NCBI RefSeq assembly: GCF_000423465.1
Contig: NZ_AUIA01000017.1
Coordinates: 62,001 to 126,000, forward strand
Direction of reading: 5' to 3'
Source: Propionicicella superfundia DSM 22317
Lineage (GTDB): Bacteria; Actinomycetota; Actinomycetes; Propionibacteriales; Propionibacteriaceae
DNA: 64,000 nucleotides
Both the position numbers and the translations under genes were made by a program. Every line of letters begins with the position of its first letter. Position 1 is the first letter of the stretch. Below the pieces are notes generated by a model, which was not told the origin of the DNA, did no database searches, and was given only the letters and a program-made list of their open reading frames with translations. Of this stretch, positions 25,589-34,788 are shown piece by piece.

Positions 25589-26076
25589 CCGCCTACGTCG
25601 ATCGGCGCTCCGCTATCAAGGCAGAGCTCCGCGAGATCGACGAACTCGTCCTTCTCGCGGACGCCGCTGAAGAACTCGCAGTGCGAGGCCACCTCGCACG
25701 TCTCGCGGTCATTCGTATGAGCGGGTTCATCGAGTCTGCTGTCCAGCACATGGCGAACGCGTACCTCGAAGAGCACTCGTCGCACCGAGTGCTCGCTTTC
25801 GCTCAGACGCAGGTTGGCAAGCAGACGAACCTCAATCCGACGAATCTCGAACGGCTCGTGGGGAACTTCGATGCCCAGTGGCGCGCCGAGCTGACGGATT
25901 TCCTCGCGCAGGACGAGCGTCGCCAAAGCCTTGGGAACCTGATCGGGGCCCGACACAAGCTGGCGCATGGCGGGAGTCAGGCGATCTCGACCGCAAACAT
26001 GCACACGTATCACAGGCTGACCGAGGAGGTTGTGAAGTTCCTCCTCGGCCGCTTCCTTCCGTTGCCTCGGAACTGA
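25585..26076 (+). CDS. HEPN-domain protein (predicted RNase) paired with DUF262
   Basis: A 163-residue, mostly helical protein. The motif GARHKLAHGG (about residues 121-130) contains R-x4-H, the catalytic motif of HEPN ribonucleases. The pattern RMSGFIESAVQHMANAYLEE earlier in the chain matches the MAE_28990/RiboL-PSP HEPN group. The start overlaps the DUF262 stop by four bases. Such pairing suggests a sensor/effector or toxin/antitoxin-like defence unit; which partner controls which is unknown. Confidence 0.75.
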   Translation: MTAYVDRRSAIKAELREIDELVLLADAAEELAVRGHLARLAVIRMSGFIESAVQHMANAYLEEHSSHRVLAFAQTQVGKQTNLNPTNLERLVGNFDAQWRAELTDFLAQDERRQSLGNLIGARHKLAHGGSQAISTANMHTYHRLTEEVVKFLLGRFLPLPRN

Positions 26077-26312
26077 CCGCCCTAGTCGTCACGAGTTCCG
26101 ACCGGCGGCGCACCCGTCGACACGGCCGAGGCGTGGGCGCCCGTCGGCGTCGCGGAAACGCTTGGCGTCGCGGTCGTGGGCGTCCTCCGCCGGACAATCG
26201 ACTGGCTCGCCACGGACGGGAGGATGGACGAGCGCGACGCATACTCCTTCAACACCGAACTTTGTTTGACCCAACCAGCGCGGTCACGCGCCCGAGTGAG
26301 ATCTGAGTACTC
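26077..26312. other. convergent intergenic region with no gene
   Basis: Between the HEPN and brxL stops. No conserved coding is seen. A strong hairpin (8-bp arms CGATCGAG 26331-26338 and CTCGATCG 26344-26351) lies just inside the end of brxL and may serve as terminator for the BREX operon. Confidence 0.45.
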
Positions 26313-28544
26313 TCAATCGACTGAACAGCTCGATCGAGATCGACTCGATCGCTGCGCGTCCTCCCCGCCGTCGACCACCGGGATCTTCACGTAGTGGACG
26401 CTGAACGCCGAGCCGATGAGGCGGAACTCCTGGTGGTTGCGGCCGAAGTCGAAGGGGTTGTCGCTCGGCTTCTGCCAGATGTCGAGGCCCTTGCCGAGGT
26501 CGATGCGCCAACCGTGGTTGGTCTCGATGCGGCGGTCGTGGATCGTGTCGTCGAGCCGGACCCTGAGGCGAACACCAACCGCGTCGGACGCGTCCTTGAT
26601 CGACTTGAGCATGAGCAACTGGTTGCGCTTGAACTCGGCCTTGGGCTCCTCCGTCGTGATGAGGTCGACGTCGATCTCGTCGGCGTCGTCCTTGGCCGCG
26701 GCGAGCAGGCTGAGCAGATCGGCGAGGTTGCGCCCCTGGTGCGGCATGCGGATGTACGGGTCCGTGATCGTGATCTTGGTCGCGCCGTGAAGGTAGGGCA
26801 GCAGGAGGGTCCCGTAGGAGACGCCCTTCTGGCCGGCCGTGAAGTCCCGGTGCCCCTCGGTCAGCGGGGAGACGGCCTCAGCAGCAACCTCCGGCGTCGA
26901 TGAGGCGGCGGCGGTCGCCGGGCCGCTGGTTGGCACCGGTTCAGCCGCCTCGGCCACGCCCCCGCCAGGCCCTCCGTCACCGTAAGGTGTCGCGTCGTAG
27001 CTGCGCCGGTACAGCTGCGGGTACTGGCTCTCTTCAAGGGTCGTGACCTCGTGCCACGTGCCCGTCTTGTCGGCGTACCGGAAGTTGACGGGGGTGTCGC
27101 GCATCGTGGCGTCGATCCGAAGGATCGAATCCTTGACGCGCTTGCGACCCTCGATCGCGAACTCAAGGAGCGCGCAGACCTCGTCCTCGGTGGCCTCGCC
27201 CGTTGGGTGTACGAGCTTCATCAGCCCAGAGAAGGTCTTGCGGACCCCGTCCTGGTCGCGCGTCGAGATCGAGGTGTCGAGCGTGAAGTAGTCCTTGTAC
27301 TTGTCCGAGAAGTCCTCGGTGCGCTTCGCCCGCAGGATCTCGGCGAGATAGTCGACGACGAAGCCGTAGCCCGCGGAGAACATCTCCGCGCGAATCGGGG
27401 CGACCTCCCACCCCGGCACATAGTGGTGGATGCGGTCGAGCCATGCCGGGTCGCGGTACGCGTCGGGCAACTCGTCGAACAGGTCGGTGTTCTTGAGCAT
27501 GTACGGCACCGTGTGCGTGGTGTTGCCGATGAATGCCATCGACGCCTCAGCGCCGTAAATGCTCGTACCTCGCGAGAACGACTTGTTCGCGAGGTAGTTC
27601 TTCATCACGTTGACGAGGTTCTGGTCGGTCCGCCGGTTCGCGGCGAACTCATCGAACGCGACGCAGTCCCAATACCCCACCAGGCCGATGCGTCCGCTCG
27701 CGTTGTTGACGAAGAGCTTGGCGACCGTGACTTCGCCGCCGGAGATGAGGATGCCGTTCGGGGAGAACTCGCTGAACGTGTGGGACTTACCGGTACCCTT
27801 GGGGCCGAGTTCAACGACGTTGTAGTTGCGCTCGACGAAGGGAATGAGGCGGGTCAGGGCAATAAGCTTGCCTCGCTCGTTGAACTGCTCGGGGTTGAGG
27901 CCGATCGACTGCATGAGCAGGTCGATCCACTCCTCTGTGGTGAACGCCTTGCGCGCCTCGTTGTAGTGGTCGATGTCGACGCCGGCGACCTGGATGGGCT
28001 TCAGGCTGCCGAGGATCCACGGCACGACACGCTGGTCGTCGGAGTGGAAGTACTCGATCTCGGAGATACACCAGACCCCGCCGACGAGGAGCTTGGGGTT
28101 CTGCTTGACCGTGACGTCGTCGATGATGACGCCCTTGACCTGGAGGTTCTCGAACTCGGCCTCGTGGACGTCGTTCTTCTCGTTGAGAGTGACGGTGACC
28201 CTGTCGATCACGCGGAGGAGGCCTTTGCGGCGGATCTCGGACTTCACGAGCATGTGCTCGTTGCGGTTCACGTAGTGGGTCGCAAGGATCTGGCGGACGC
28301 TGTCGATCCCAGCCTGGATCGTCGCTTCGTCGTCTGACGCCGCGTACTGGCCCAGCAGGTACTCCAGGACGTACGACGGCACGACGGCGTTCCCTCGGAC
28401 CGCTTTGACGAGGTCCTTGCGAACGACGGCACCGGCGAACTGCTCGTTGATCTTGTCGTCGAGCGCGGACTTCGCCGGGGTGGTGTCGGCCGCGTTCACG
28501 GCGAGGACATCGAACTCGCCGAGAGCCTCTTCAAGGTTCGTCAT
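26313..28544 (-). CDS. brxL: BREX protease-like ATPase BrxL
   Basis: Last gene of a type 1 BREX operon. BrxL is a Lon-related AAA protein that forms ring assemblies on DNA and is needed for phage exclusion. The protein has 743 residues. The N-terminal part (ALDDKINEQFAGAVVRKDLV, then PSYVLEYLLGQY) is the BrxL domain. Walker A VELGPKGTGKSHTFSEFSP is at about residues 245-262, and Walker B VAFDEFAAN about 60 residues on. The C-terminal half holds a Lon-type protease-like fold and EIDVDLITTEEPKAEFKRNQ. The ATG at 28544 is preceded by AGGAG, and the gene follows pglZ by 7 bp. The last 15 residues (Arg/Ser rich) look non-conserved. Confidence 0.93.
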   Translation of the reverse strand: MTNLEEALGEFDVLAVNAADTTPAKSALDDKINEQFAGAVVRKDLVKAVRGNAVVPSYVLEYLLGQYAASDDEATIQAGIDSVRQILATHYVNRNEHMLVKSEIRRKGLLRVIDRVTVTLNEKNDVHEAEFENLQVKGVIIDDVTVKQNPKLLVGGVWCISEIEYFHSDDQRVVPWILGSLKPIQVAGVDIDHYNEARKAFTTEEWIDLLMQSIGLNPEQFNERGKLIALTRLIPFVERNYNVVELGPKGTGKSHTFSEFSPNGILISGGEVTVAKLFVNNASGRIGLVGYWDCVAFDEFAANRRTDQNLVNVMKNYLANKSFSRGTSIYGAEASMAFIGNTTHTVPYMLKNTDLFDELPDAYRDPAWLDRIHHYVPGWEVAPIRAEMFSAGYGFVVDYLAEILRAKRTEDFSDKYKDYFTLDTSISTRDQDGVRKTFSGLMKLVHPTGEATEDEVCALLEFAIEGRKRVKDSILRIDATMRDTPVNFRYADKTGTWHEVTTLEESQYPQLYRRSYDATPYGDGGPGGGVAEAAEPVPTSGPATAAASSTPEVAAEAVSPLTEGHRDFTAGQKGVSYGTLLLPYLHGATKITITDPYIRMPHQGRNLADLLSLLAAAKDDADEIDVDLITTEEPKAEFKRNQLLMLKSIKDASDAVGVRLRVRLDDTIHDRRIETNHGWRIDLGKGLDIWQKPSDNPFDFGRNHQEFRLIGSAFSVHYVKIPVVDGGEDAQRSSRSRSSCSVD

Positions 28545-28551
28545 GGCTCTC

Positions 28552-31044
28552 CTAGAAGTCGAAGTCCGTCGTGAACGACCGCCTGATCGTGTAGTTCCCC
28601 TTGGAGAATGTCTTCCACTGCGTCGTGTTTGGGATCGGCTCTTCGAGCCGCAACTCGACGGGCCTGTTGTTGTATTCGTCGGCGTCCTGGGTCAGGTACA
28701 GGACGGCCTTCTGGTACCGATCGCGCTGATCCTCGGATGCGCTGTCGAAGGTCAGGACGGGCTGGTCGGAGATCGGGGTCTCCCCAACGTACAGGCCGAG
28801 CCGGACCTGGCGCGGTTGGATCTTGTCCGTGACGGCCTCGCGCTGGAGCAGCTTGACCGCGATCTGGCCCGTGGTGATCTTGTCGGTCTCCGGCATGAGG
28901 TCGACGTTGACCGGGCGGATGTCGCTCTTGCGCTTCTTGTTGACCGTGATCACCGGGACGACGATCTCCTGGAGGGCCGCGCCGCCGTGGACGTAGCGAG
29001 TGCCAGCGCCGGGCTGCGGGATGCGGTGGATCGACTTGGGGATCTGGATGTCCAGGTCGCCCGCGAGCCCGGCCTGCGCCGAGGTGAACGTCATGAACGA
29101 TGGAGACGGCTTCAGCGAGCGGCCCAGGACGTAGCGACGGTTGGTCTTCGTCACGGCATCGCCCTGGGGGGTCCGCGAGACATAGCACGACTGCTCCAGC
29201 GGAGTGTCCTGATAGAGGAACCCGTGGTCCGCGGTGATCAGGATGTTCGTCGCGTTCGCGTTGGTCCACTTCTTCACGAGAAGAAGCAACTCACGGAGGG
29301 ACTCCTCGGTCGCCTCGAAGACGGTTCGCTCTGTCGAGGCCTTGTCGCCCGCCGCATCGATGCGGTCGTGGTAGACGTAGAAGATCTGGTGCTTCGTATA
29401 CAGCTCACGAAGCTCGATTCCCGGCATGGCCAGTACCTCGGCGGCCGTGATGGCGTGCCCTCTGACCGCCTGGAGGATCTTGTCGCGGTTCGCGGTGCCG
29501 TTCGTCGGCTTCCCGTCCGCCAGCACCGGCAGACCTTCGGGGTCGAGCTCCAGGCTCGACTGCGGGAGCAGCGACGCCATGCCGAGTTGCGTGTAGCTCG
29601 GCAGCGAGCCGAGCACAGCCGAGAGCGAGGCGTCGAAGCGGTCCTCACCCCGGATCATGGATGCCAGTTCCTCGGCAACCTCGTAGCGCATGCCGTCGGA
29701 GATGATGACGACCGCCTTGGTGCGGCCGTCCTTGACGACGGGTGCGACATCGCGGTCGAAGAACCTCGCCTGCGGCGCGAGCACGGCAGACTTCCACTCG
29801 CCCATCGGCTCGATGGCCTGCTGCCACAGCCCGCCGAAGTCGTAGAGGTACTTGTTGGCGTACTGCTTGTCGACCTCGGTCTTGAGTGCTTCGAGCGGCT
29901 TCTGGAAGTCGGCCGTCTGGTGGGCGTAGGTGAACCACCGGTACTGCTGGTCGATGCGGTACCAGTCGGACTGGTATTTCTCCAGGCCCAGCGCGGCTGA
30001 GGCGATGGTGTGCGGCAGGCCGGCGATCGCTGCGAGCAGCTCGGATGCACTCTGGATGGCCTGGTAGAGCTTGGCGTACTTGGCCTTCCACAGGCTTTCC
30101 TGGCGCTGTCGGACGAGGTCTGCGACTTCACGCGGCGTCACCGACTGGGTGGCGACAGCGGCGGCGAGATCGACGATGACCTTGCGGTCAACGTCCTCGA
30201 AGATCGTGACCTTGGCCAACTCACGGAAGTCGCGGTGCTCGATCTTGGACTTCACGTCTAGCGCGTCGGCCGCGCGGGAGGCCAGCGCCGTCATCACGTC
30301 CTGGGTGCGGACGTCGTAGCGCAAAGCGTTGAAGTCGCTGCGGATGTTGCGGAACTCGTCGGGTGTGGTCGAGGCGAAGTCTTCGATGGCGCGACCGAAC
30401 ATCCACAGGACGAAGTCGTCGATCGTCGGGGTCTTGCTCGGGTACCTGTAGATGTTGGCAAGCCCGTCCCAGAAGAACTGGTCGAGGCCGTAGGTGACGA
30501 GTTCCTCGAATTTGGCGGTTCTCCCGGCGGCGTTCTCGACGAGAACCTCGCGCACGATGTCGGTGAGCTTGTGGCCCGATGCCTTGACGAGCACCTGGCA
30601 CATCTTGGCGCGCAGGCGGGCGGTGTCGTCCCCGTCGTCCAGGAGCCTCAGCAGCGCCTGCTTGCGACTGTTCGCTGCGAAGAACTTCTGGTGCTGCTCG
30701 ATCACCGACACCAGCGCCGGATCGTTGAGCCCAAGCTCCTGCTGAAGCATCGAGGTCTTGTCGGCGGTGAAGACGCCGTAGGCGAGCTCCAGGTCGAGCA
30801 GCCAGTTTGCGGTGCCGCGCGGCAGGTCACCGGAACGGTAGACGAGGTGCTTGCTGACATGGTCGGCGAGGAGGGTGTTCTTCACGCCGAACTCGTTGTC
30901 CTCGACACGGATGATGTTGACCGCGTCAAGGTCCAGCGCGTCGAGGTCGGCAGCGTACTCACCGGCAGGGTCATGCCAGAACACGACCCGCTGCGAGACG
31001 AGTCGGCTCTGCAGGGCGTCTTGGATGGAGGTCAGATCAGTCAC
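28552..31044 (-). CDS. pglZ: BREX phosphatase-like PglZ (type A)
   Basis: An 830-residue alkaline-phosphatase-superfamily protein, the marker gene of BREX. It starts MTDLTSIQDALQSRLVSQRV (GTG), the usual PglZ N-terminus followed by VVFWHDP. The metal-binding core appears as KAVVIISDGMRYEVAEEL (about residues 438-455) and ILITADHGFLYQD (about 598-610), matching the D-x-M-R and D-H-G motifs of the family. The GTG overlaps the stop of the AlbA-type gene (GTGA), so they are coupled. Its biochemical substrate in BREX is still unsettled. Confidence 0.93.
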   Translation of the reverse strand: MTDLTSIQDALQSRLVSQRVVFWHDPAGEYAADLDALDLDAVNIIRVEDNEFGVKNTLLADHVSKHLVYRSGDLPRGTANWLLDLELAYGVFTADKTSMLQQELGLNDPALVSVIEQHQKFFAANSRKQALLRLLDDGDDTARLRAKMCQVLVKASGHKLTDIVREVLVENAAGRTAKFEELVTYGLDQFFWDGLANIYRYPSKTPTIDDFVLWMFGRAIEDFASTTPDEFRNIRSDFNALRYDVRTQDVMTALASRAADALDVKSKIEHRDFRELAKVTIFEDVDRKVIVDLAAAVATQSVTPREVADLVRQRQESLWKAKYAKLYQAIQSASELLAAIAGLPHTIASAALGLEKYQSDWYRIDQQYRWFTYAHQTADFQKPLEALKTEVDKQYANKYLYDFGGLWQQAIEPMGEWKSAVLAPQARFFDRDVAPVVKDGRTKAVVIISDGMRYEVAEELASMIRGEDRFDASLSAVLGSLPSYTQLGMASLLPQSSLELDPEGLPVLADGKPTNGTANRDKILQAVRGHAITAAEVLAMPGIELRELYTKHQIFYVYHDRIDAAGDKASTERTVFEATEESLRELLLLVKKWTNANATNILITADHGFLYQDTPLEQSCYVSRTPQGDAVTKTNRRYVLGRSLKPSPSFMTFTSAQAGLAGDLDIQIPKSIHRIPQPGAGTRYVHGGAALQEIVVPVITVNKKRKSDIRPVNVDLMPETDKITTGQIAVKLLQREAVTDKIQPRQVRLGLYVGETPISDQPVLTFDSASEDQRDRYQKAVLYLTQDADEYNNRPVELRLEEPIPNTTQWKTFSKGNYTIRRSFTTDFDF

Positions 31045-32483
31045 TTGGTAGCCTCCAAGAACGCGCGTCCAGCGTCGGTGATTCGATACCGCTGAGCCTT
31101 GCTGCGCGGCTTGTCAGGCACCGTCATCGCGAGCAGGCCCGCTTCGATGAGCGGGGCGACGTGGCGTGTGTAGTTCTGCGACAGCGGCTTGAGGCCGACT
31201 GCTTCGAGGAGGATGTTGCGGTGGACGGGACCTTCGACTGCCGCGCTCAACATGCCCACATCATACCTACCGACATGCCTACCCTCATTGCTACGCGCGT
31301 AGGTATCTTGCTCGGCCGACCTGGGTGTCGCCGAGTGGTCGGCCACGTGGATCGTGACGCGGACCCGGTCGACGATCTCCTCGATGTCAGGGGCGGGGAG
31401 GCCGGCCTTCGCGATCTCGCTATAGACGCGGTTGACGCCGCTACCCCACTGTTCGATGAGCCCGGCGTCTCGGAAGATGCGGGCGAGGGACGGGTTACGC
31501 AGCCGCGACACCCCGCGCATCGTCTCCACCGTCATGCCGGACACGAGGCCGCCGGGACTCTCGACCACGATGCGGTTGTCGTAGAAGCCGACACGGATGG
31601 GCGTACCGCGCTCCGCATAGCTCGCATGAACGAGCGCATTGATGATCACCTCACGGATCGCCTCGACGGGGATCGAGTAGACATCTTTGCGACGCGCCTC
31701 ACCGAACACGCCCGTCTTGTAGGCGTGCTTGGTCAAGAAGGCCATCACGTCATCAACCGCCTGCGGGAGGGGCTTGTGAATCTCGGCCTGGTCGAAGATG
31801 TCGATGCCCTCTGGGCCGCGAAGCCGCCCGCACTGAACCCACGCTGAGGGGAGGAACAGGGTCGGTTCAGCACAGGCGGCGAGGATCCCGGCATTGGTCG
31901 GCACGACCTGCGTCCCATGCTTCACCGCGAGACCGAGAGCGACGAGATCCTTGGCGGTCGTGGCACGCCCCCGGAGGTTGCCGAGCTGTGCGAGATCGAG
32001 GTCTGCGAGCGACGCGCGCGGCTCGGGCAAGTCCTCGAATGCCACGCCCCTCGCGGTGCGCTCCAACTCGGCCACCAGCGCCGGGTCGGCCTGACGGGTC
32101 GTCGACCCGAGGCGCACATAGACACCGCCGTCGATGCCCTGCGCCTTCATGTAGTGCGGGCGTCGCGTGCTCAGGGGCACCTCGACTACCAGCACGGTCT
32201 CGCCAGCGACGGTGGCGAGGTCGATCGCCGGAACGAGCTGCGGCTCGATGCTGTCCGCGATCAGGCTTGCGAGCCGCTCCTCCTCGGCGAGAGGGTCGGC
32301 CACCCCGACGACGGTGCCGTCGTCCGCGACGCCGACCACGAGCTGCCCGCCGGCGGAGTTCGCGAAGGCCACGATGGTGCGAAGTGGCTTGGTCGGTGAG
32401 GACAGATCGCGCTTGTACTCACGGGTCTTTCCTTCGAGCGCGGCAACCCGGCCATCCGCATGCAGCGCCCAGAGATCAGCCAT
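31041..32483 (-). CDS. AlbA_2 / HATPase_c_4 ATP-binding protein within BREX
   Basis: A 480-residue protein. The ATG at 32483 is used because GGGAG stands 8 bases before it and MADLWALHADGRVAALEGKT begins the conserved part. The first 130 residues are a Schlafen/AlbA-2 domain (KTREYKRDLS, then ANSAGGQLVVGVADDGTVVG). Residues about 230-380 are the ATP-binding HATPase_c_4 type (REVIINALVHASYAERG, then RNPSLARIFRDAGLIEQWGSG). A winged-helix region ends the chain (LKPLSQNYTRHVAPLIEAGL). Genes of this kind occur between pglX and pglZ in some BREX loci as an accessory; the role is unknown. Confidence 0.82.
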   Translation of the reverse strand: MADLWALHADGRVAALEGKTREYKRDLSSPTKPLRTIVAFANSAGGQLVVGVADDGTVVGVADPLAEEERLASLIADSIEPQLVPAIDLATVAGETVLVVEVPLSTRRPHYMKAQGIDGGVYVRLGSTTRQADPALVAELERTARGVAFEDLPEPRASLADLDLAQLGNLRGRATTAKDLVALGLAVKHGTQVVPTNAGILAACAEPTLFLPSAWVQCGRLRGPEGIDIFDQAEIHKPLPQAVDDVMAFLTKHAYKTGVFGEARRKDVYSIPVEAIREVIINALVHASYAERGTPIRVGFYDNRIVVESPGGLVSGMTVETMRGVSRLRNPSLARIFRDAGLIEQWGSGVNRVYSEIAKAGLPAPDIEEIVDRVRVTIHVADHSATPRSAEQDTYARSNEGRHVGRYDVGMLSAAVEGPVHRNILLEAVGLKPLSQNYTRHVAPLIEAGLLAMTVPDKPRSKAQRYRITDAGRAFLEATK

Positions 32484-32499
32484 CACGATCTCCCATCGG

Positions 32500-33444
32500 T
32501 CACTCGGACGCTTCCAGGCCCGCGATCTTGCGGAGTGCGGCACCGAACTTCGGGTAGTTCGTCCTGACCCCGTCGTCAAGATCGATGGTGACGTTCTCCG
32601 AGGCCTTCGGATACAGGGTCTCGTGCTCGTACTCGTTGAGCTCGACGAGGATGCGGCGGAGCCGGTCGGACTCGGGCGCGTTCCCGGCACGCTCGGCCTG
32701 CTGGAGGGCCGACTCCAGCTTGGTCACGTACTCGCGCAGGTAGGTCAACACCGTCGAGACGGTCGAGGGCGTGTAGCGGTGCATGTAGATGAGCGCGTTG
32801 AACGTCCCCTTGGGGCTGGAGAACAGCCAGTAGATCGGCCGCTTCTTGTAGCGCTGGACGTGATCGTCGTAGAACTTCGAGGACGAGCCGCGCGCCGTGG
32901 TCCTGATGAAGTAGTCGCGAAGGCTCTTCACCCCGAGCGTCTCGTTGACGAACCGCAGGTTCTCCTCGAAGTACTGCGCGCCGAAGACCGTCCGGAGGAA
33001 CAAGCGGAACCGCTCGACGATGTCGTCCTCGAACCAGTCGCTGTCGACGATCGGGACGACGTTGTCCTTGTCCGGCATGAACGTGGGGTTCGGGACTCTG
33101 GCGAGGTAGTCGTCGAGCGTGGATCCCTGGTCGCCGAGGATGAGCCCTGTCTCGTCCACACTGTAGCGGCCGAACATGCAGCCGACGGCGTAGGAGATGA
33201 GGTCGACGATGGCGGACTGCGCGAACAGGGCGTCGCGCTCTTCGGGCGTCCTGTTCGGCCACCGGAACGCGGAGTTGTTCGTCAGTGACACTCGTTCGAG
33301 AGGCACGTACGACGGCACCTCGTCCTCGAGCCCGTACAGCTTCGCAACAGCCTCGTTGTTCGCGATCTCCAGTTGCTGCTGGGCAAGCGAGCGCGCCGCC
33401 CACTCGTCGCGGTGCTGTGCAACGGTCTCTTCAAGAGTCTTCAA
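32500..33444 (-). CDS. pglX: PglX C-terminal domain, separated from the rest of pglX
   Basis: Encodes 314 residues that correspond to the last quarter of a BREX class 1 PglX methyltransferase: SYAVGCMFGRYSVDETGLIL, FYDDHVQRYKKRPIYWLFSS, YMHRYTPSTVSTVLTYLREY and the end IDLDDGVRTNYPKFG. It begins with TTG at 33444, with GAGG 8 bases upstream and a TGA three codons before it, so it can be translated on its own. Upstream in the same frame the codons read N-P-S-stop-G-T-Q-L, which echoes the end of the N-terminal piece (N-P-L-V-S-G-T-stop at 36035). A junction at GGYAC would fuse both in frame to about 1,167 residues, a normal PglX length. Confidence 0.85.
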   Translation of the reverse strand: MKTLEETVAQHRDEWAARSLAQQQLEIANNEAVAKLYGLEDEVPSYVPLERVSLTNNSAFRWPNRTPEERDALFAQSAIVDLISYAVGCMFGRYSVDETGLILGDQGSTLDDYLARVPNPTFMPDKDNVVPIVDSDWFEDDIVERFRLFLRTVFGAQYFEENLRFVNETLGVKSLRDYFIRTTARGSSSKFYDDHVQRYKKRPIYWLFSSPKGTFNALIYMHRYTPSTVSTVLTYLREYVTKLESALQQAERAGNAPESDRLRRILVELNEYEHETLYPKASENVTIDLDDGVRTNYPKFGAALRKIAGLEASE

Positions 33445-33505
33445 CTGGGTGCCTCACGAGGGATTGCCGGGTCTCGACCTCCCCTGTGGGCCACGGCCCG
33501 GGCAC

Positions 33506-33532
33506 GGAGGGGTAGCCATTGGGGTAGCCGAT
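33506..33532. repeat. GGGTAGCC repeat downstream of the recombinase gene
   Basis: Contains GGGGTAGCCATTGGGGTAGC, two tandem copies of a 10-bp unit. A nearly identical direct copy lies at 34789-34813 on the other side of the recombinase gene. This is the pattern of arm-type integrase sites. Confidence 0.6.
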
Positions 33533-33547
33533 GTGCTCGTGTCAAGG

Positions 33548-34759
33548 CTACCGGCCCAAGCCCAGCAAGTCCGCGGACGCCACGAGCGCAGCGCGGGTTC
33601 GCGTCCGGTCTGTGTGCAGGTAGGACTGGGTGCTCAGCACCGAGGAGTGCCCGAGGATCGCTTTGATGGTGGTCTCGTCGATACCGTTGGCGAGCAGCAG
33701 GGTGGCGGCGGTGTGCCGCGCCTCGTACAGCAAGGGGCGTCGCGTCCGGCCGTCGGGGAGCGTCACGGTGACCTGCGCCTGGTCGGCGATCTCGCACCAC
33801 TGACGCCGGTCGAGCTCGGCCGATCGCGGAGCGCCGTCGTCCCGTGGCCAGACCAGCCCGTGAAGAGAGGGCGCCTGCCCACGCCACGACTTGAGGGCGT
33901 GGGCCAGCCAAGGGACGAGCGGGATGACTCGGCTGCCTGCGCGGGTCTTGGGACGCACGAGATGGTAGGCGCCTTGCAGGTGGCGAGACTCGAAGCCGCG
34001 CGGAACGCGGAAGCCGCTGTCAGGATTGCGGTGCTCGACGTACGGGAGCGCTTTGAGTTGCCAGGCGAGCGTCATCGTCTCGCTGTCAAGGTCAACCATC
34101 TCCCAGGTCAAGCCGAGCGCCTCGGCAGGGCGGAGACCTTCTACGAGCGCTGCTACCCAGCGCGACGCGTCGGGCCGGTCGGCCGCCACGGCGAGGATCT
34201 TCATCGCGTCGGCGATGGTGAGCGACTGCCTCGGCGAGGGCCCGAGGCCGGGGCTTGCCGTCTCCCGTGCGCGTTGGCAGACCTGGTACCCGTCAGCGAC
34301 CGCGTCGGCGAGGAGCTTGCCCAGTACAGCGTGGGTGCGCTGCATCGTGGCGAGAGCCAGCCCTGCGTCCTCTTGCGAGGCGGCCACCTTGCGGATATCC
34401 GATGGCGTCAGGGAGTCGAGCCGCAGGTGCCCAATGGTCGGGACGATCCACCGGCGGACCGCTGAGCGGTCCGAGACGAACGTGCCGGGGCGCACGATGC
34501 GCTGGCGTTGGGCGAGCCACTGGTCGGCCCAGCGCTTCATCGTGACGGTGGCGAATGGTGCGGCGGGCCCCTCGGTCGCGATGCGTCGCTGAGCCTCGGC
34601 CAGCCGGGCACGTACCTCGGCTTCGGTCCGCGCCTTGAGCGTGAGCCGATGCCGGGTTCCGTGCGCCGTCCAGCCGGCCTCGATGACCGCGACCCACTGC
34701 CCCCGCGAGTTCTGGTAGACAGAACCTGATCCTTTGCTGCGCTGCTTCGACCTGGACAT
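33548..34759 (-). CDS. tyrosine site-specific recombinase (phage-integrase family)
   Basis: A 403-residue recombinase. The first 65 residues, GSGSVYQNSRGQWVAVIEAG, resemble the arm-binding AP2-like domain. A SAM-like core-binding domain follows (TVTMKRWADQWLAQRQRIVR). The catalytic domain has Arg210 (EGLRPAEALGL), Arg348 with His349 (YEARHTAATLLLANG) and the nucleophile Tyr380 (STQSYLHTDRT). The His of the usual HxxR box is Tyr345 here, a tolerated but uncommon change. ATG 34759 is preferred to an upstream TTG. It sits between two halves of pglX, next to an inverted silent specificity cassette, and so is the prime candidate for the inversion or excision enzyme. Confidence 0.88.
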   Translation of the reverse strand: MSRSKQRSKGSGSVYQNSRGQWVAVIEAGWTAHGTRHRLTLKARTEAEVRARLAEAQRRIATEGPAAPFATVTMKRWADQWLAQRQRIVRPGTFVSDRSAVRRWIVPTIGHLRLDSLTPSDIRKVAASQEDAGLALATMQRTHAVLGKLLADAVADGYQVCQRARETASPGLGPSPRQSLTIADAMKILAVAADRPDASRWVAALVEGLRPAEALGLTWEMVDLDSETMTLAWQLKALPYVEHRNPDSGFRVPRGFESRHLQGAYHLVRPKTRAGSRVIPLVPWLAHALKSWRGQAPSLHGLVWPRDDGAPRSAELDRRQWCEIADQAQVTVTLPDGRTRRPLLYEARHTAATLLLANGIDETTIKAILGHSSVLSTQSYLHTDRTRTRAALVASADLLGLGR

Positions 34760-34788
34760 CCCCAATCGTCACAGTCTCGGCCGGACCA

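Noticed and set aside
28405-30000. Plus-strand frame opposite pglZ
   Set aside because: Val/Asp/Arg-rich antisense frame; pglZ motifs on the other strand are decisive.
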